Program-made: the position numbers and the translations under genes
The notes under the pieces: generated by a model
What the model was told of the DNA's origin: nothing
Databases searched by the model: none
The model's input: only the letters and a program-made list of their open reading frames with translations
In this document: one piece after another, positions 52,462 to 60,282 of the stretch
Numbering within the stretch: the first letter of the stretch is position 1
Layout of the letters: every line of letters starts with the position of its first letter
NCBI RefSeq assembly: GCF_017497975.1
Contig: NZ_JAGDEL010000004.1
Location: 124,001 to 188,000, forward strand
Direction: 5' to 3'
DNA length: 64,000 nucleotides
DNA from: Metabacillus bambusae
Lineage (GTDB): Bacteria; Bacillota; Bacilli; Bacillales; Bacillaceae

Positions 52462-52715
52462 GAACTAAACTGCACAGTTACTTGAATAAGAAAAAAGCTT
52501 TACTGCTTGTTTAAGTAAAGTACCCTTTACTTTAAGTACAATACTTCACAATCTTTTTTTACACCTCAATTAACTCAATCCCTTAAATATGTTGTCCATG
52601 CAAAAAGACGCCTTCTTATTAAAGAAAAGCGCTCGATTGTTGAATAAGGTCCATTAGTAGATAAAACTAATTCACAAATAATTGATCTGCTCAAGAAAAC
52701 TCTCCAAGATTAAAT

Positions 52716-53981
52716 CTAACTAATTATTAGTATATTTTTACGACGATATACACTTAATACGATTCCTATTAAAACTGCATTAAACATAGTCGGCATTAAT
52801 CCATAGCTTATAAATGGCAAAGACATAGTAGTCAAAGGAAATAATCCAAGTACCATTCCGATATTACTAAACAACTGGACTGAGTAAAGGACAACAGCAC
52901 CTACAAGAAGAAGTTTGCCATATGAATCATTTATTTTATTAAAAACAACGACCATCCTTGCAACGAAAAGTGAGAGGATTAATACAAGAACAAATGCAAA
53001 AATCCATCCGTAATAATAAGTAAAGGTAACAAAAACGAAATTTGTATGTGCCTGAGGAATAAACTCACTACCTGCTGAGTTTCCAAACCATCCTGCATTA
53101 ATAATGAACTCTTTTGAATATAAGTATGGATAACCAGCGCCAGTTGCATATTTTTCGGGGTTTAAGAATCCTAATATTCTATCTTTTTGTTCTAGTGAAA
53201 TATATTTCCAAACTAATATTCCTAATATGAAAAATGAACTAACCATACTTCCCAAAATAATGAGGATCGTTTTCCGACTAAATTTGCTCCAACCAAGCAT
53301 AGAAATTACCATGACAATGTATATATAGGTTGTGGCTATACTATCTGCAATAAAGAATAAAAAAGTAGATATAAAAACTAATATTCCAAAATGCCATCCC
53401 TTTAACTTTTTATTATTAAAAAACGAAGCCCAGGCAAGGAAAAAGAATGGTACAGCCATCAAGCTTTCTATTGTAATAGGTCCAATTTGTATAACAGGAA
53501 CCCCACCAATCAGAGTGTTTGAGAAAAAGTAAATCGATAAAAGTAACAATGTTCCTAATGTGTAAAAGAACCATCCTAGCCTAGTAAGCTTTTTATAATC
53601 GATTAGCATTAGCCCTATAGCTATTACACTACCGAGAAAAGTAAATACAACCTTATATGTAATAAAATGTGGTTCGTCCATATAGCCAAGAGGGAATAAT
53701 GGTAGGAAACCCAAACATAAAGTTGTCACTAAAAGCAGAATAATCAACCAATCTACCCTTGGTCGGTGAATTTTATTAAATTGTCTACCGAGATCTATCG
53801 GACTTCCCATCTGTTCAATTACCTTCTCTTCAGCATCTAAATCCTCTAATCCCTTCTCCATCCATACTTTCTTTCCTTGCGTTAAATGATAATCCAGTTC
53901 TTTGGAAACATACTTCTTAGCTTCATTTGATTTAATTTGAGTGGTGACTTCACTTAAAAAGATATGTCTTTTATTCTTCAT
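52716..53981 (-). CDS. FtsW/RodA/SpoVE-family protein with N-terminal prefix domain
   Basis: 421 residues. A cytoplasmic prefix (about 1-70; KKYVSKELDYHL, AEEKVIEQMGSPIDLG, a DUF1700-like permease-prefix pattern) is followed by ten transmembrane helices. The C-terminal SEDS motif is PLTTMSLPFISYG. SEDS proteins polymerise peptidoglycan. It follows a PadR gene by 7 bp and an ECF sigma gene, so a stress-inducible wall polymerase is plausible. The prefix domain sets it apart from housekeeping RodA/FtsW. Confidence 0.85.
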   Translation of the reverse strand: MKNKRHIFLSEVTTQIKSNEAKKYVSKELDYHLTQGKKVWMEKGLEDLDAEEKVIEQMGSPIDLGRQFNKIHRPRVDWLIILLLVTTLCLGFLPLFPLGYMDEPHFITYKVVFTFLGSVIAIGLMLIDYKKLTRLGWFFYTLGTLLLLSIYFFSNTLIGGVPVIQIGPITIESLMAVPFFFLAWASFFNNKKLKGWHFGILVFISTFLFFIADSIATTYIYIVMVISMLGWSKFSRKTILIILGSMVSSFFILGILVWKYISLEQKDRILGFLNPEKYATGAGYPYLYSKEFIINAGWFGNSAGSEFIPQAHTNFVFVTFTYYYGWIFAFVLVLILSLFVARMVVVFNKINDSYGKLLLVGAVVLYSVQLFSNIGMVLGLFPLTTMSLPFISYGLMPTMFNAVLIGIVLSVYRRKNILIIS

Positions 53982-53988
53982 ATTACTC

Positions 53989-54396
53989 TCACCCCTCTAA
54001 TAATTCTTTTAGAACAACACGTTTTTTTATTTGTTTATTTTCTGCCCTTTGTAATATTTTTCTACCCCTATCATTTAATTGATACTGTTTCGCTTCCGAT
54101 TCATCCCATCTTGTTAGTAAACAATTTTTCTGTTCTAAACGATGTAGCAGAGTATATAAAAATCCTTCATTATCCTCAAATTTAAGTATACCTCGTCCAC
54201 GCAAGTGTTTAGTTAATTCATAACCTGTTTTTTCATGGACAAGAAGCTGCATCACTGCTAAGAGAACTTCTTCATCACTAATATTAAGTTTGTTGATTTT
54301 TTTTCGAATATTACATTGATGTTGTTCTGTGAAAATTAACTGTTTAAACGTAGTTTTCTCCATCGACTTTCGAAGGTTTTTTAAACGATCTTCCAT
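53989..54396 (-). CDS. PadR family transcriptional regulator
   Basis: 135 residues. Winged HTH about 45-130: VMQLLVHEKTGYELTKHLRGRG, then GFLYTLLHRLEQKNCL and the wing Q-YQLNDRGRKIL. The N-terminal 40 residues form an extra helical segment. It lies between the sigma-factor gene (3-bp gap) and the FtsW-like gene (7-bp gap), so all three are one operon. It may repress the operon or regulate membrane-stress genes. Confidence 0.83.
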   Translation of the reverse strand: MEDRLKNLRKSMEKTTFKQLIFTEQHQCNIRKKINKLNISDEEVLLAVMQLLVHEKTGYELTKHLRGRGILKFEDNEGFLYTLLHRLEQKNCLLTRWDESEAKQYQLNDRGRKILQRAENKQIKKRVVLKELLEG

Positions 54397-54399
54397 TTT

Positions 54400-54933
54400 C
54401 TATTCCTCCAAACTATCTTTTAAAAGTTCTTTGGCTCTTCTGAGGCGTGTTTTAACAGTGCTTTCCTTTTCTTCTATTAATACGGCAATTTCTTTAATCA
54501 ATAACTCTTCGTAATAAAAAAGATAAATCACTTCTCGGTATTTTATTGGCAAGTTCATTACTGCCGATACGAGTCTATTGTCCTCATCTTTTTGTATGAC
54601 AGTCTGCTCAATACTTTCTTTTTTGGACGAAAATTTTGTTGATTCCTCTTCTGCAATAATGACGTTTTTATTGTACCAACTTCTCAGATAATCTTTACAA
54701 TGATTAATTGCTATTCTCCATAACCATGTTCTTAACTTAGATTTTTTATTAAATGTTGGATAAGCCTTATAACACTTAATAAATATCTCCTGGGTTAAGT
54801 CCTCAGCTATTGCTCTATTATTTACATAGGAATATACAAGCTGTAATATTTCCTGTCCGTACCTTTTCATAATCTCAGCAATAACTTCTTCTATATTCTC
54901 ATTTTCAATCATTTTGACTGTTATTTCTTGCAC
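54400..54933 (-). CDS. ECF-type RNA polymerase sigma factor
   Basis: 177 residues. Region 2 (about 22-90: YSYVNNRAIAEDLTQEIFIK, then KLRTWLWRIAINHCKDYLR) and region 4 (about 118-172: LPIKYREVIYLFYYEELLIK, then ESTVKTRLRRAKELLK). GTG start with GGGGGG upstream. No obvious anti-sigma gene follows; PadR and an FtsW-like protein do. A matching promoter 26-52 bp upstream suggests autoregulation, probably in envelope stress. Confidence 0.9.
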   Translation of the reverse strand: MQEITVKMIENENIEEVIAEIMKRYGQEILQLVYSYVNNRAIAEDLTQEIFIKCYKAYPTFNKKSKLRTWLWRIAINHCKDYLRSWYNKNVIIAEEESTKFSSKKESIEQTVIQKDEDNRLVSAVMNLPIKYREVIYLFYYEELLIKEIAVLIEEKESTVKTRLRRAKELLKDSLEE

Positions 54934-54958
54934 ATCTGTCCCCCCTACTTATTTCTTA

Positions 54959-54985
54959 GACGATGCCCACTCTTAAAAAGTTTGT
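54959..54985 (-). promoter_or_regulatory. ECF-type promoter of the sigma operon
   Basis: Minus strand ACAAAC-N17-CGTC fits the ECF consensus (AAC in the -35, CGTC in the -10, 16-17 bp apart), at the expected distance from the sigma gene start. Confidence 0.6.
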
Positions 54986-55067
54986 TATTAAAGAAACTTT
55001 TTTAAATCTATATCATGGAAAAATGATGTGCAGATTATTGTAAAACCAACTTTTTGAATCGTATGCA

Positions 55068-55096
55068 TCTTAAACAATCTGGTCCGATTGTTGAAC
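55068..55096. repeat. small palindromic repeat (TTCAACAATC family)
   Basis: TCTTAAACAATC-TGGTCC-GATTGTTGAA forms a hairpin with nine-base arms, the clearest copy in this window. Confidence 0.6.
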
Positions 55097-55172
55097 ACAA
55101 GTTAAACATCGATCTTGAATTAAACTGCCCCGATAGTTGAATAAGAAAAAAGCCACCTAAAATGGCAGCTGG

Positions 55173-55206
55173 ATCTTCAACTCTTGCACCCGTTAGCTGA
55201 AGAAGA
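55173..55206. repeat. small palindromic repeat (TTCAACAATC family)
   Basis: ATCTTCAACTCTTGCACCCG followed by TTAGCTGAAGAAGAT; imperfect hairpin directly after the GNAT stop codon, where it may aid termination. Confidence 0.5.
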
Positions 55207-55210
55207 TAAA

Positions 55211-55762
55211 TTAATTATTGTTATTTAGCCACTCATTTTTTAATAGACCATATATATTTCTATCAAGGTATTCACCATTTAATAATTCGTAGTTTCTTAT
55301 AGTTCCTTCTTGCGTAAAACCCAATCGTTCTGGAATAGCCTTACTTCTTATATTTCTTGTTGCTACGTTTATTTCCACTTTGTTTAGTTGTAAATCTGTA
55401 AATGCGTGTTCAATTAATGAGTTACAAGCCTTTGTTGCTAAACCAAGCCCTTCAAAGTCTTTCCCTAACCAATATCCAATCTCTGTCTTGTAATTACTCC
55501 AGTCTAAATACAGGTAACCTATGGAACCTGCAATCTTCCCTTTATGCCATATTCCAGCCCAGTATCCATTGTTAGAGGCATATCTATTTAAAGATTTATC
55601 AATGAAAGTCTTCGTGTCTTGAACTTCATTTGTGAATGTAGGAAAAGCCAGCCATTTACCTATACTCTCACGGCTGCTATCAATTAAATTATATAATTCA
55701 TCTGTGTGTCTTGGTTCTAATATAGATATGTATGTATCTGTATCAATAACCGATTTATACAT
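55211..55762 (-). CDS. GNAT acetyltransferase (RimJ/RimL-like)
   Basis: 183 residues. Acyl-CoA loop GYWLGKDFEGLGLATKAC (about 100-117) and the final ARG-like segment RSKAIPERLGFTQEGTIRN are typical of the RimL/YdaF group acetylating protein N-termini or small amines. ATG 55762 follows GGGAGGGG; an upstream ATG at 55777 lies before that site. Substrate unknown. Confidence 0.87.
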   Translation of the reverse strand: MYKSVIDTDTYISILEPRHTDELYNLIDSSRESIGKWLAFPTFTNEVQDTKTFIDKSLNRYASNNGYWAGIWHKGKIAGSIGYLYLDWSNYKTEIGYWLGKDFEGLGLATKACNSLIEHAFTDLQLNKVEINVATRNIRSKAIPERLGFTQEGTIRNYELLNGEYLDRNIYGLLKNEWLNNNN

Positions 55763-55832
55763 CTTTTCCCCTCCCATTCTTATACATATATTAACACTAA
55801 ATTCCTTTTTCTTCTTAAACTAAACTACCTCG

Positions 55833-55934
55833 TTAGCTTAGCAACGAATTTATCACAACTGTTCCCCAATAAAGAAAACTCAGAATTAAGAACACAGATG
55901 CAAATAACAATAAGTGCTTTTGGTAAATTTCCAT
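55833..55934 (-). CDS. 33-residue membrane peptide
   Basis: Frame MEIYQKHLLLFASVF... has one strong transmembrane helix ending YWGTVVINSLLS. It overlaps the end of another small hydrophobic frame (55886-56017) by 49 bp, so the two may be a coupled pair or one gene broken by a frameshift near 55930. Confidence 0.4.
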   Translation of the reverse strand: MEIYQKHLLLFASVFLILSFLYWGTVVINSLLS

Positions 55935-56017
55935 AATAAAGCTAATCCTATTAATACATGAATGATAGCAAAAAGAAAAACTTCGACTCCTGTACCGCAT
56001 TCACCTGTTGCGTACAT
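55886..56017 (-). CDS. 43-residue hydrophobic frame, possible 5' part of 55833-55934
   Basis: MYATGECGTGVEVFLFAI... with a helix IIHVLIGLALLW; the frame is open further upstream (SPLGENDEDIY) without a start. Joining it to 55833-55934 by one frameshift would give a two-helix membrane protein of about 75 or more residues. No family recognised. Confidence 0.35.
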   Translation of the reverse strand: MYATGECGTGVEVFLFAIIHVLIGLALLWKFTKSTYCYLHLCS

Positions 56018-56131
56018 ATATATATCTTCATCATTTTCCCCAAGCGGACTATTTAAGCGAATAAAAAGTCATAAACTTTTGGTAATATAGTCTTTGTTGA
56101 GATACTTACTACTTAGGGGGAATAACACAGA

Positions 56132-56665
56132 ATGAAAAAATTAATAGGAATTATTCTTGCTGGGGCAATGGCTTTATCAATGGGGACACAAGCGTTTGCT
56201 GCTGACACAAACAACGGAAATCACTACGGATGGGAGAATGGTAAACACAACCCACACAAATCCGAGGTCACACCACCTAAAAATGTTGAAGAGACAGATT
56301 CTTATGATAATCTACCTTTTGGAGTAACTGATGAGGCTACCGCTTTAGATAAACATAGAGTAGATTTGATGGCTGATGAAACTAATATTCAGGGTATTGA
56401 GGCAGACTTCAATAGTGGTTCTAATACTGCTTACTTAGATATTATTGGTATCAAAGTATTAGATGGTCAGTTAGTTTATGTAATCTCTAATGACATTAAT
56501 CCCAATAACTTCCCAGTATCATCAGAAGCAGCTCATTTATTAGTAAATACTTTAGGATATGAGCAATTACACTTCATGTTACCTCAAGAATTTGAAATTT
56601 CTTCTCTATTCTATGTAGAAGGTGTTAGTGTTTTTATGACTGACTATAAACAACCCTTATTATAA
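56132..56665 (+). CDS. secreted protein of unknown function
   Basis: 177 residues. Sec signal peptide with cleavage near AFA-AD (about residue 23), a His/Asn-rich mature N-terminus, then a folded region (about 60-177) of mixed alpha/beta character with HLLVNTLGYEQLHFMLP. No catalytic motif or anchor is seen, so it is released. AGGGGG precedes ATG 56132. Single gene with its own terminator. Confidence 0.75.
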   Translation: MKKLIGIILAGAMALSMGTQAFAADTNNGNHYGWENGKHNPHKSEVTPPKNVEETDSYDNLPFGVTDEATALDKHRVDLMADETNIQGIEADFNSGSNTAYLDIIGIKVLDGQLVYVISNDINPNNFPVSSEAAHLLVNTLGYEQLHFMLPQEFEISSLFYVEGVSVFMTDYKQPLL

Positions 56666-56680
56666 ATTATGGTACGTAGC

Positions 56681-56704
56681 AAAGGAGGGCAATTGCCCTC
56701 CTTT
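56681..56704 (+). terminator. perfect palindromic terminator
   Basis: AAAGGAGGGCAA and TTGCCCTCCTTT form a perfect 12-bp-arm stem directly after the secreted-protein gene. Confidence 0.75.
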
Positions 56705-57007
56705 AATTCTTGTCGATATCAATAGTTAGTTGTATTTTTCATAAATCTTTATTCAACTATTCTGCACCTTTAGTTTAAGTATATTTCTTCACATTCTATT
56801 CCGAAATATCCATTTATTGAAAAATGAGTTACTCCCCAATACCAGCTACTAGGAGGTCAATAATTAATTTAAAATTTGATTATTATCCATGTTATAATAA
56901 ATTTCGGTATGCCAAATAAACCTTTCAATTCCATTGGAAGGTTATGGACCTATAGTATAATACTGGTTTTATCTAAAAGCCTCTTTACGTTTTAAAATGT
57001 AGAATAT
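56705..57007. other. spacer without recognisable gene
   Basis: About 300 AT-rich bases. TTTATTCAACTATTCTGCACC near 56750 resembles a half of the small palindromic repeat family, and AACCTT...AAGGTT near 56930 is a minor hairpin. Confidence 0.35.
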
Positions 57008-57229
57008 TCATTGAATGAGTTTGTTAGAACAGGCAATCATCACGACTTTATGTGGCTTTCCCTCGTCTCGTTTTTTCTGATAGAACTCTATTAACTTACT
57101 ATTCCTTGCTGTATGCATTCTCTCTGCAGTGTCTAATTTTTTTTGTTCTTTAATGTTGAATTTATTAATTAATACGTCTGTTCCAGGATAACAATAGACA
57201 GACTGATGGTTTTCTGTATCATAACTCAT
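57008..57229 (-). pseudogene. Fic toxin N-terminus fused to an IS110 transposase C-terminus
   Basis: 73 codons. The first part, YCYPGTDVLINKFNIKEQKK with LDTAER, is the start of Fic/DOC AMP-transferases. The second part, LIEFYQKKRDEGKPHKVV with MIACSNKL, is the end of IS110-family transposases. The catalytic HPFxxGNGR of Fic is absent. An IS110 copy inserted in the fic gene and both were then deleted internally. The start ATG overlaps the end of the VbhA-like antitoxin frame by 11 bases, the usual toxin-antitoxin arrangement. Confidence 0.8.
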
Positions 57230-57417
57230 TTACTATTTCCATTACTCTTTCGTTAAACTCTTCTTCCGAAATTTTACCTTCCAACTTATACCTTACAAGT
57301 AACTCCTCTTTTTCAGTTAAAGTTAAACCTTCTAATGCCAAAGAAGCTTTTGCGTAACCAACAGCTTTATCAAAGCTTGTCTCTTTTTTGATAGCAAACT
57401 TCCCCTTTCAATCTCAT
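57219..57417 (-). pseudogene. VbhA-like antitoxin of the broken Fic module, frameshifted
   Basis: Frame SFDKAVGYAKASLALEGL, then LTEKEELLVRYKLEGKISEE, matches the antitoxin VbhA domain (ASxxLEGL...Y..GEIS) that blocks the Fic active site. The only good start, ATG 57417, is in another frame, separated by a GGGG run at 57401-57404 where loss of one G would restore MRLKGKFAIKKE. Thus the antitoxin seems inactivated too, or it starts at an unusual codon. Confidence 0.65.
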
Positions 57418-57546
57418 TTTAATGACATATCTTACTATAATTATACTCAATATTTTATAGTTTGACTTTTCCTATATGTCTCTTGGAACATAATAACTCA
57501 GATTAGTGATTTCCTATCGTGTTATAGATGTACTCATATTATGACA

Positions 57547-57630
57547 TCAATAGAAAGCTTCAAGCATTTGCAATTCCAACGAATCTACATTATTGAGTTC
57601 CTCCTTACTAAGAACATCTCTTAATTTCAT
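57547..57630 (-). CDS. 27-residue peptide ORF with strong ribosome-binding site
   Basis: GGGAGGAAAG lies four bases before ATG 57630. The frame MKLRDVLSKEELNNVDSLEL... ends at TGA 57547. It may be a genuine small peptide or the N-terminus of a truncated gene. No family recognised. Confidence 0.4.
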   Translation of the reverse strand: MKLRDVLSKEELNNVDSLELQMLEAFY

Positions 57631-57865
57631 GTGCTTTCCTCCCACCATGATTTATCCGCTTCTTCTAATTACATTCATAATAACATTGTTTTCCAATTAA
57701 AGATTATCAAATAAGAGGTCGATAAAATAATGTAATAAAAATCTGATAGATTTAGATTACTTATCTGTTTTTTAAGCTTTATTTAAGGTCATCAGGTCAT
57801 AAATGCCTATATAAAACATAAAATAGAACTAATCTATTATTCAATTTAGCAGAAGGAGAAATACA

Positions 57866-57910
57866 TATGAAAACATCAATACGTAATAAATTATTGACCG
57901 GCTTCCTCTA
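57866..57910 (+). pseudogene. N-terminal stub of a methyl-accepting chemotaxis protein
   Basis: AGAAGGAG precedes ATG 57866 and 14 codons, MKTSIRNKLLTGFL, the usual beginning of a chemoreceptor (cytoplasmic tail plus start of helix 1). The frame then stops inside the GTGTTAATAACAC repeat, which has replaced the rest of the gene. Confidence 0.6.
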
Positions 57911-57940
57911 GACGTGTTAATAACACTTATATTTAGTTCC
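57907..57940 (+). repeat. GTGTTAATAACAC repeat, copy 3 (partial)
   Basis: TAGACGTGTTAATAACACTT with a few further bases matches the left ends of the repeats at 38663 and 47903, then diverges. It begins exactly at the truncation point of the chemoreceptor stub. Confidence 0.7.
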
Positions 57941-58028
57941 CGATATAATAAAAAAGCTTCTCAAATTCCAGTACTATCAAGGGAATTAAGACGTTTTTTT
58001 CTACTCTGTTTAGTTGTTAATTGATATT

Positions 58029-58439
58029 TTACATAAGGTTAAACTTTAAAGAATAATAAGGATTTTCCTCCCTCTCTTTTAAAACCTGTTCACTATTATA
58101 TCCAACTACTGGATAAGTGTTTAGCTTGGAAGCAGCCTGCATGGTAATAGTGACAACATTGTTTTGCTGGTTATTATATTCAAGTATTTCCTTTTTTGCG
58201 TCATCAAGGTTATCCATGATTTGATTCGTGTACTTTAACAAAATTCGCCCATTTTCATTCAAATGTATATTTTTTCCTAGTCGATCGAACAGCTTTACTT
58301 GGAATTCTTCTTCTAGTAAACGGATCGTTTTACTTAGTGCCGGTTGCGCCACAAGTAATCGTTCGCTTGCCCTCGTCATATGCTCCAATTCAGCAATCAC
58401 TTTAAAGTGCCTTAACTGCTGTATATCCACCATATTCAT
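58029..58439 (-). pseudogene. LysR regulator with internal deletion
   Basis: 136 codons. Full winged HTH (about 5-63; RHFKVIAELEHMTRASERLL, FQVKLFDRLGKNIHL) and linker helix. After VTITMQAASKL the chain jumps to a C-terminal piece (EQVLKEREENPYYSLKF), so about 150 residues of the effector domain are missing. A LysR protein of normal length is about 290. Divergent from the SGNH hydrolase gene, which it probably once regulated. Related C-terminal DNA occurs at 43883-43960. Confidence 0.75.
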
Positions 58440-58596
58440 CCCCCATTTCTATCAAGCTTAGTAATTCGTTTTATAACTATTTTTATATAAATTTATCTAT
58501 TTTTATATATTATACAATTATCGTTGAGTATCTATATAATGGTTTACAACAGCAATCAAAAACTAATACAAATAGAACAAAAAGGAGAGGAAGCAT

Positions 58597-59286
58597 ATGT
58601 CTCAAAAGAAGTGGGCAGAGTCTGAATCAATGAACGCTATAATGGCTTTTATAAAAAAACAACAAGAAGAAAAAGTAACGAGGTATAAAATACTTAATCA
58701 ATATGCAAAAAAAGATCAGATACTGTTTGTTGGTTCTTCTCTAATGGAACAATTCCCAATAAATGAAATGCAACAAACGTTTGAGAAGCCTTATACCATC
58801 TATAATCGGAGTGTCGGTGGCTTTGTGTCTGCTGACCTCATAGCTAACTTGGACACTTGTATTTTTGAACTAGAGCCTTCTAAAATTTTTATCAATATCG
58901 GCACCAATGACATTGGTTCTCCAACTTACCAATTAAATAATCTTATTGAAAACTATGACAACATCCTATCGCAAATAAAGCTAAGACTGCCTAAATCAAA
59001 GATCTATGTCATGGCATATTACCCGGTTAATACGGAAACAACATTCCCTAATGTAGGCCCAGAACAAAAAGAATTCATGTTTCAAAATCGGAACAACACT
59101 ACACTAAAAGAAGCAAATCAAGCTGTAGAGAAATTAGCACAAAAGCACAACTATATGTTCATAAATGTTAATGAGGGGTTATTTGACAATAACGGCAACC
59201 TTAAAGCAGAATTTTCGGTTGAAGGCATTCATATGTGGCCAAATGCCTACGAAGTTGTTCTACAAAATATAAAGAAATATCTCTAA
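58597..59286 (+). CDS. SGNH/GDSL-family esterase
   Basis: 229 residues, no signal peptide. Block I is FVGSSLMEQFP (nucleophile Ser in GSSL), block II NRSVGGF (oxyanion Gly), block III INIGTNDIG (oxyanion Asn), block V EGIHMWPNAY (catalytic His; Glu instead of the usual Asp three before it). It hydrolyses an acyl ester, possibly sugar acetyl groups in keeping with nearby glycoside hydrolases. AAAGGAGAGG precedes ATG 58597. Confidence 0.87.
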   Translation: MSQKKWAESESMNAIMAFIKKQQEEKVTRYKILNQYAKKDQILFVGSSLMEQFPINEMQQTFEKPYTIYNRSVGGFVSADLIANLDTCIFELEPSKIFINIGTNDIGSPTYQLNNLIENYDNILSQIKLRLPKSKIYVMAYYPVNTETTFPNVGPEQKEFMFQNRNNTTLKEANQAVEKLAQKHNYMFINVNEGLFDNNGNLKAEFSVEGIHMWPNAYEVVLQNIKKYL

Positions 59287-59298
59287 GAGGTTGTATCA

Positions 59299-59540
59299 AT
59301 GATCTATTTATTTTTACACATATCGGTGGATTGCTTGCAGGGATCATTGGGAGTCTTGCAGGATTAGGCGGTGGCATAGTTATTGTGCCGCTTTTACTTG
59401 GACTTGATTCTCTATTACCTATATCTATTTCCCAGCAAGTCGCAGTTGGGACGTCGATGATCGCGATCGTCGTTATAAGTCTTTCCTCTTCCATTGCTTA
59501 CTGGAAGCATCAGCTTCTACAGTATTCTACTCGCACGTAA
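59299..59540 (+). pseudogene. N-terminal fragment of a TauE/SafE transporter
   Basis: The frame contains GGLLAGIIGSLAGLGGGIVI and VPLLLG, then QQVAVGTSMIAIVVISLSSS and YWKH, the first two to three helices of a TauE/SafE protein. The plausible start (ATG 59299, MIYLFLHI) is in a different frame, and the chain ends at about one third of the normal 250-270 residues. It starts 12 bp after the SGNH gene. Confidence 0.7.
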
Positions 59541-59840
59541 GTACAGATTTACAAAAACAAACTGCAAATAGCTTTAAGCAAGATTTTTTTGTGCAATATA
59601 GGGGCATGTGGTCAAAGTAAAAGTTGTGTTTCCTAAATAAAAAACCAAGAGTAGCCTTTGTGGAGTATTTTGAGTATTTCACCTCTTAGGTATTAAAGTC
59701 CATTTATACTTCATATAAAAATCGAAATTTTATTGTTAGTTTAGTTTCTTGGGTAAATGAAGAGGATTTAAATTCTTTAACTTCTAATATTTGTGTTCAA
59801 TAATTGAAAGCGAAGTAGGCTAAAAATCCTTCATTAAAAC
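59541..59840. other. 300-bp spacer without recognisable gene
   Basis: No homologous fragment is evident beyond a short open stretch near 59730-59800 (FIVSLVSWVNEEDLNSLTSN) of unknown origin. Confidence 0.35.
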
Positions 59841-59887
59841 ATGGCCTCGGGCTGATATCTCTATTCAAGATATCAGCCCGAGGCCAT
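59841..59887 (-). terminator. long perfect hairpin, terminator of the GH78 operon
   Basis: ATGGCCTCGGGCTGATATCT pairs perfectly (20 bp) with its complement across a seven-base loop. On the minus strand GTTTTAATG follows, a modest T-run. It lies just downstream of the glycosidase operon. Confidence 0.65.
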
Positions 59888-59893
59888 TGCTTA

Positions 59894-60136
59894 CTATAAA
59901 TCAACATCATTATCCTCAACATAGTTATAATTTTCTAAGGCAAACTCACAACTATGGATATGAATTCTTCCAATTGTGTAACCTAATCCTTGTTCTTGAT
60001 CAAAGTTACTCTCGATTACTTCCTGTCTTTTATCAGGAGATACTTGGGAAAGAGTATATGCTGCCGCTTCTGTAAAAGCTCCTCCAAATCCCATGATTTC
60101 TTGATAGGTTTTTGAAGAATCTACTTTTATATCCAC
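59894..60136 (-). pseudogene. N-terminal fragment of a GH30 glycosidase
   Basis: 80 codons match the beginning of the GH30 (glucosylceramidase-type) barrel: YQEIMGFGGAFTEAAAYTLS, then GLGYTIGRIHIHSCEF and NYNYVEDNDV. The frame is open a few codons upstream of the GTG but has no proper start, and it stops after one sixth of the normal 440-480 residues. It follows the GH78 gene on the same strand, so it is the lost last enzyme of a glycan operon. Confidence 0.75.
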
Positions 60137-60282
60137 TTTTTTTGTTCCACTCTTGTTTAAAAACTAACATTTTGTTTTTCTGATAATCTATCATTAGTTT
60201 CTTTTGATTTGAGGATTACTCTTACTTCTTTTAATTTAAAGTTTTGTGTCAGTAGGATTATCGGACAGTTCTAAAATTTCTT

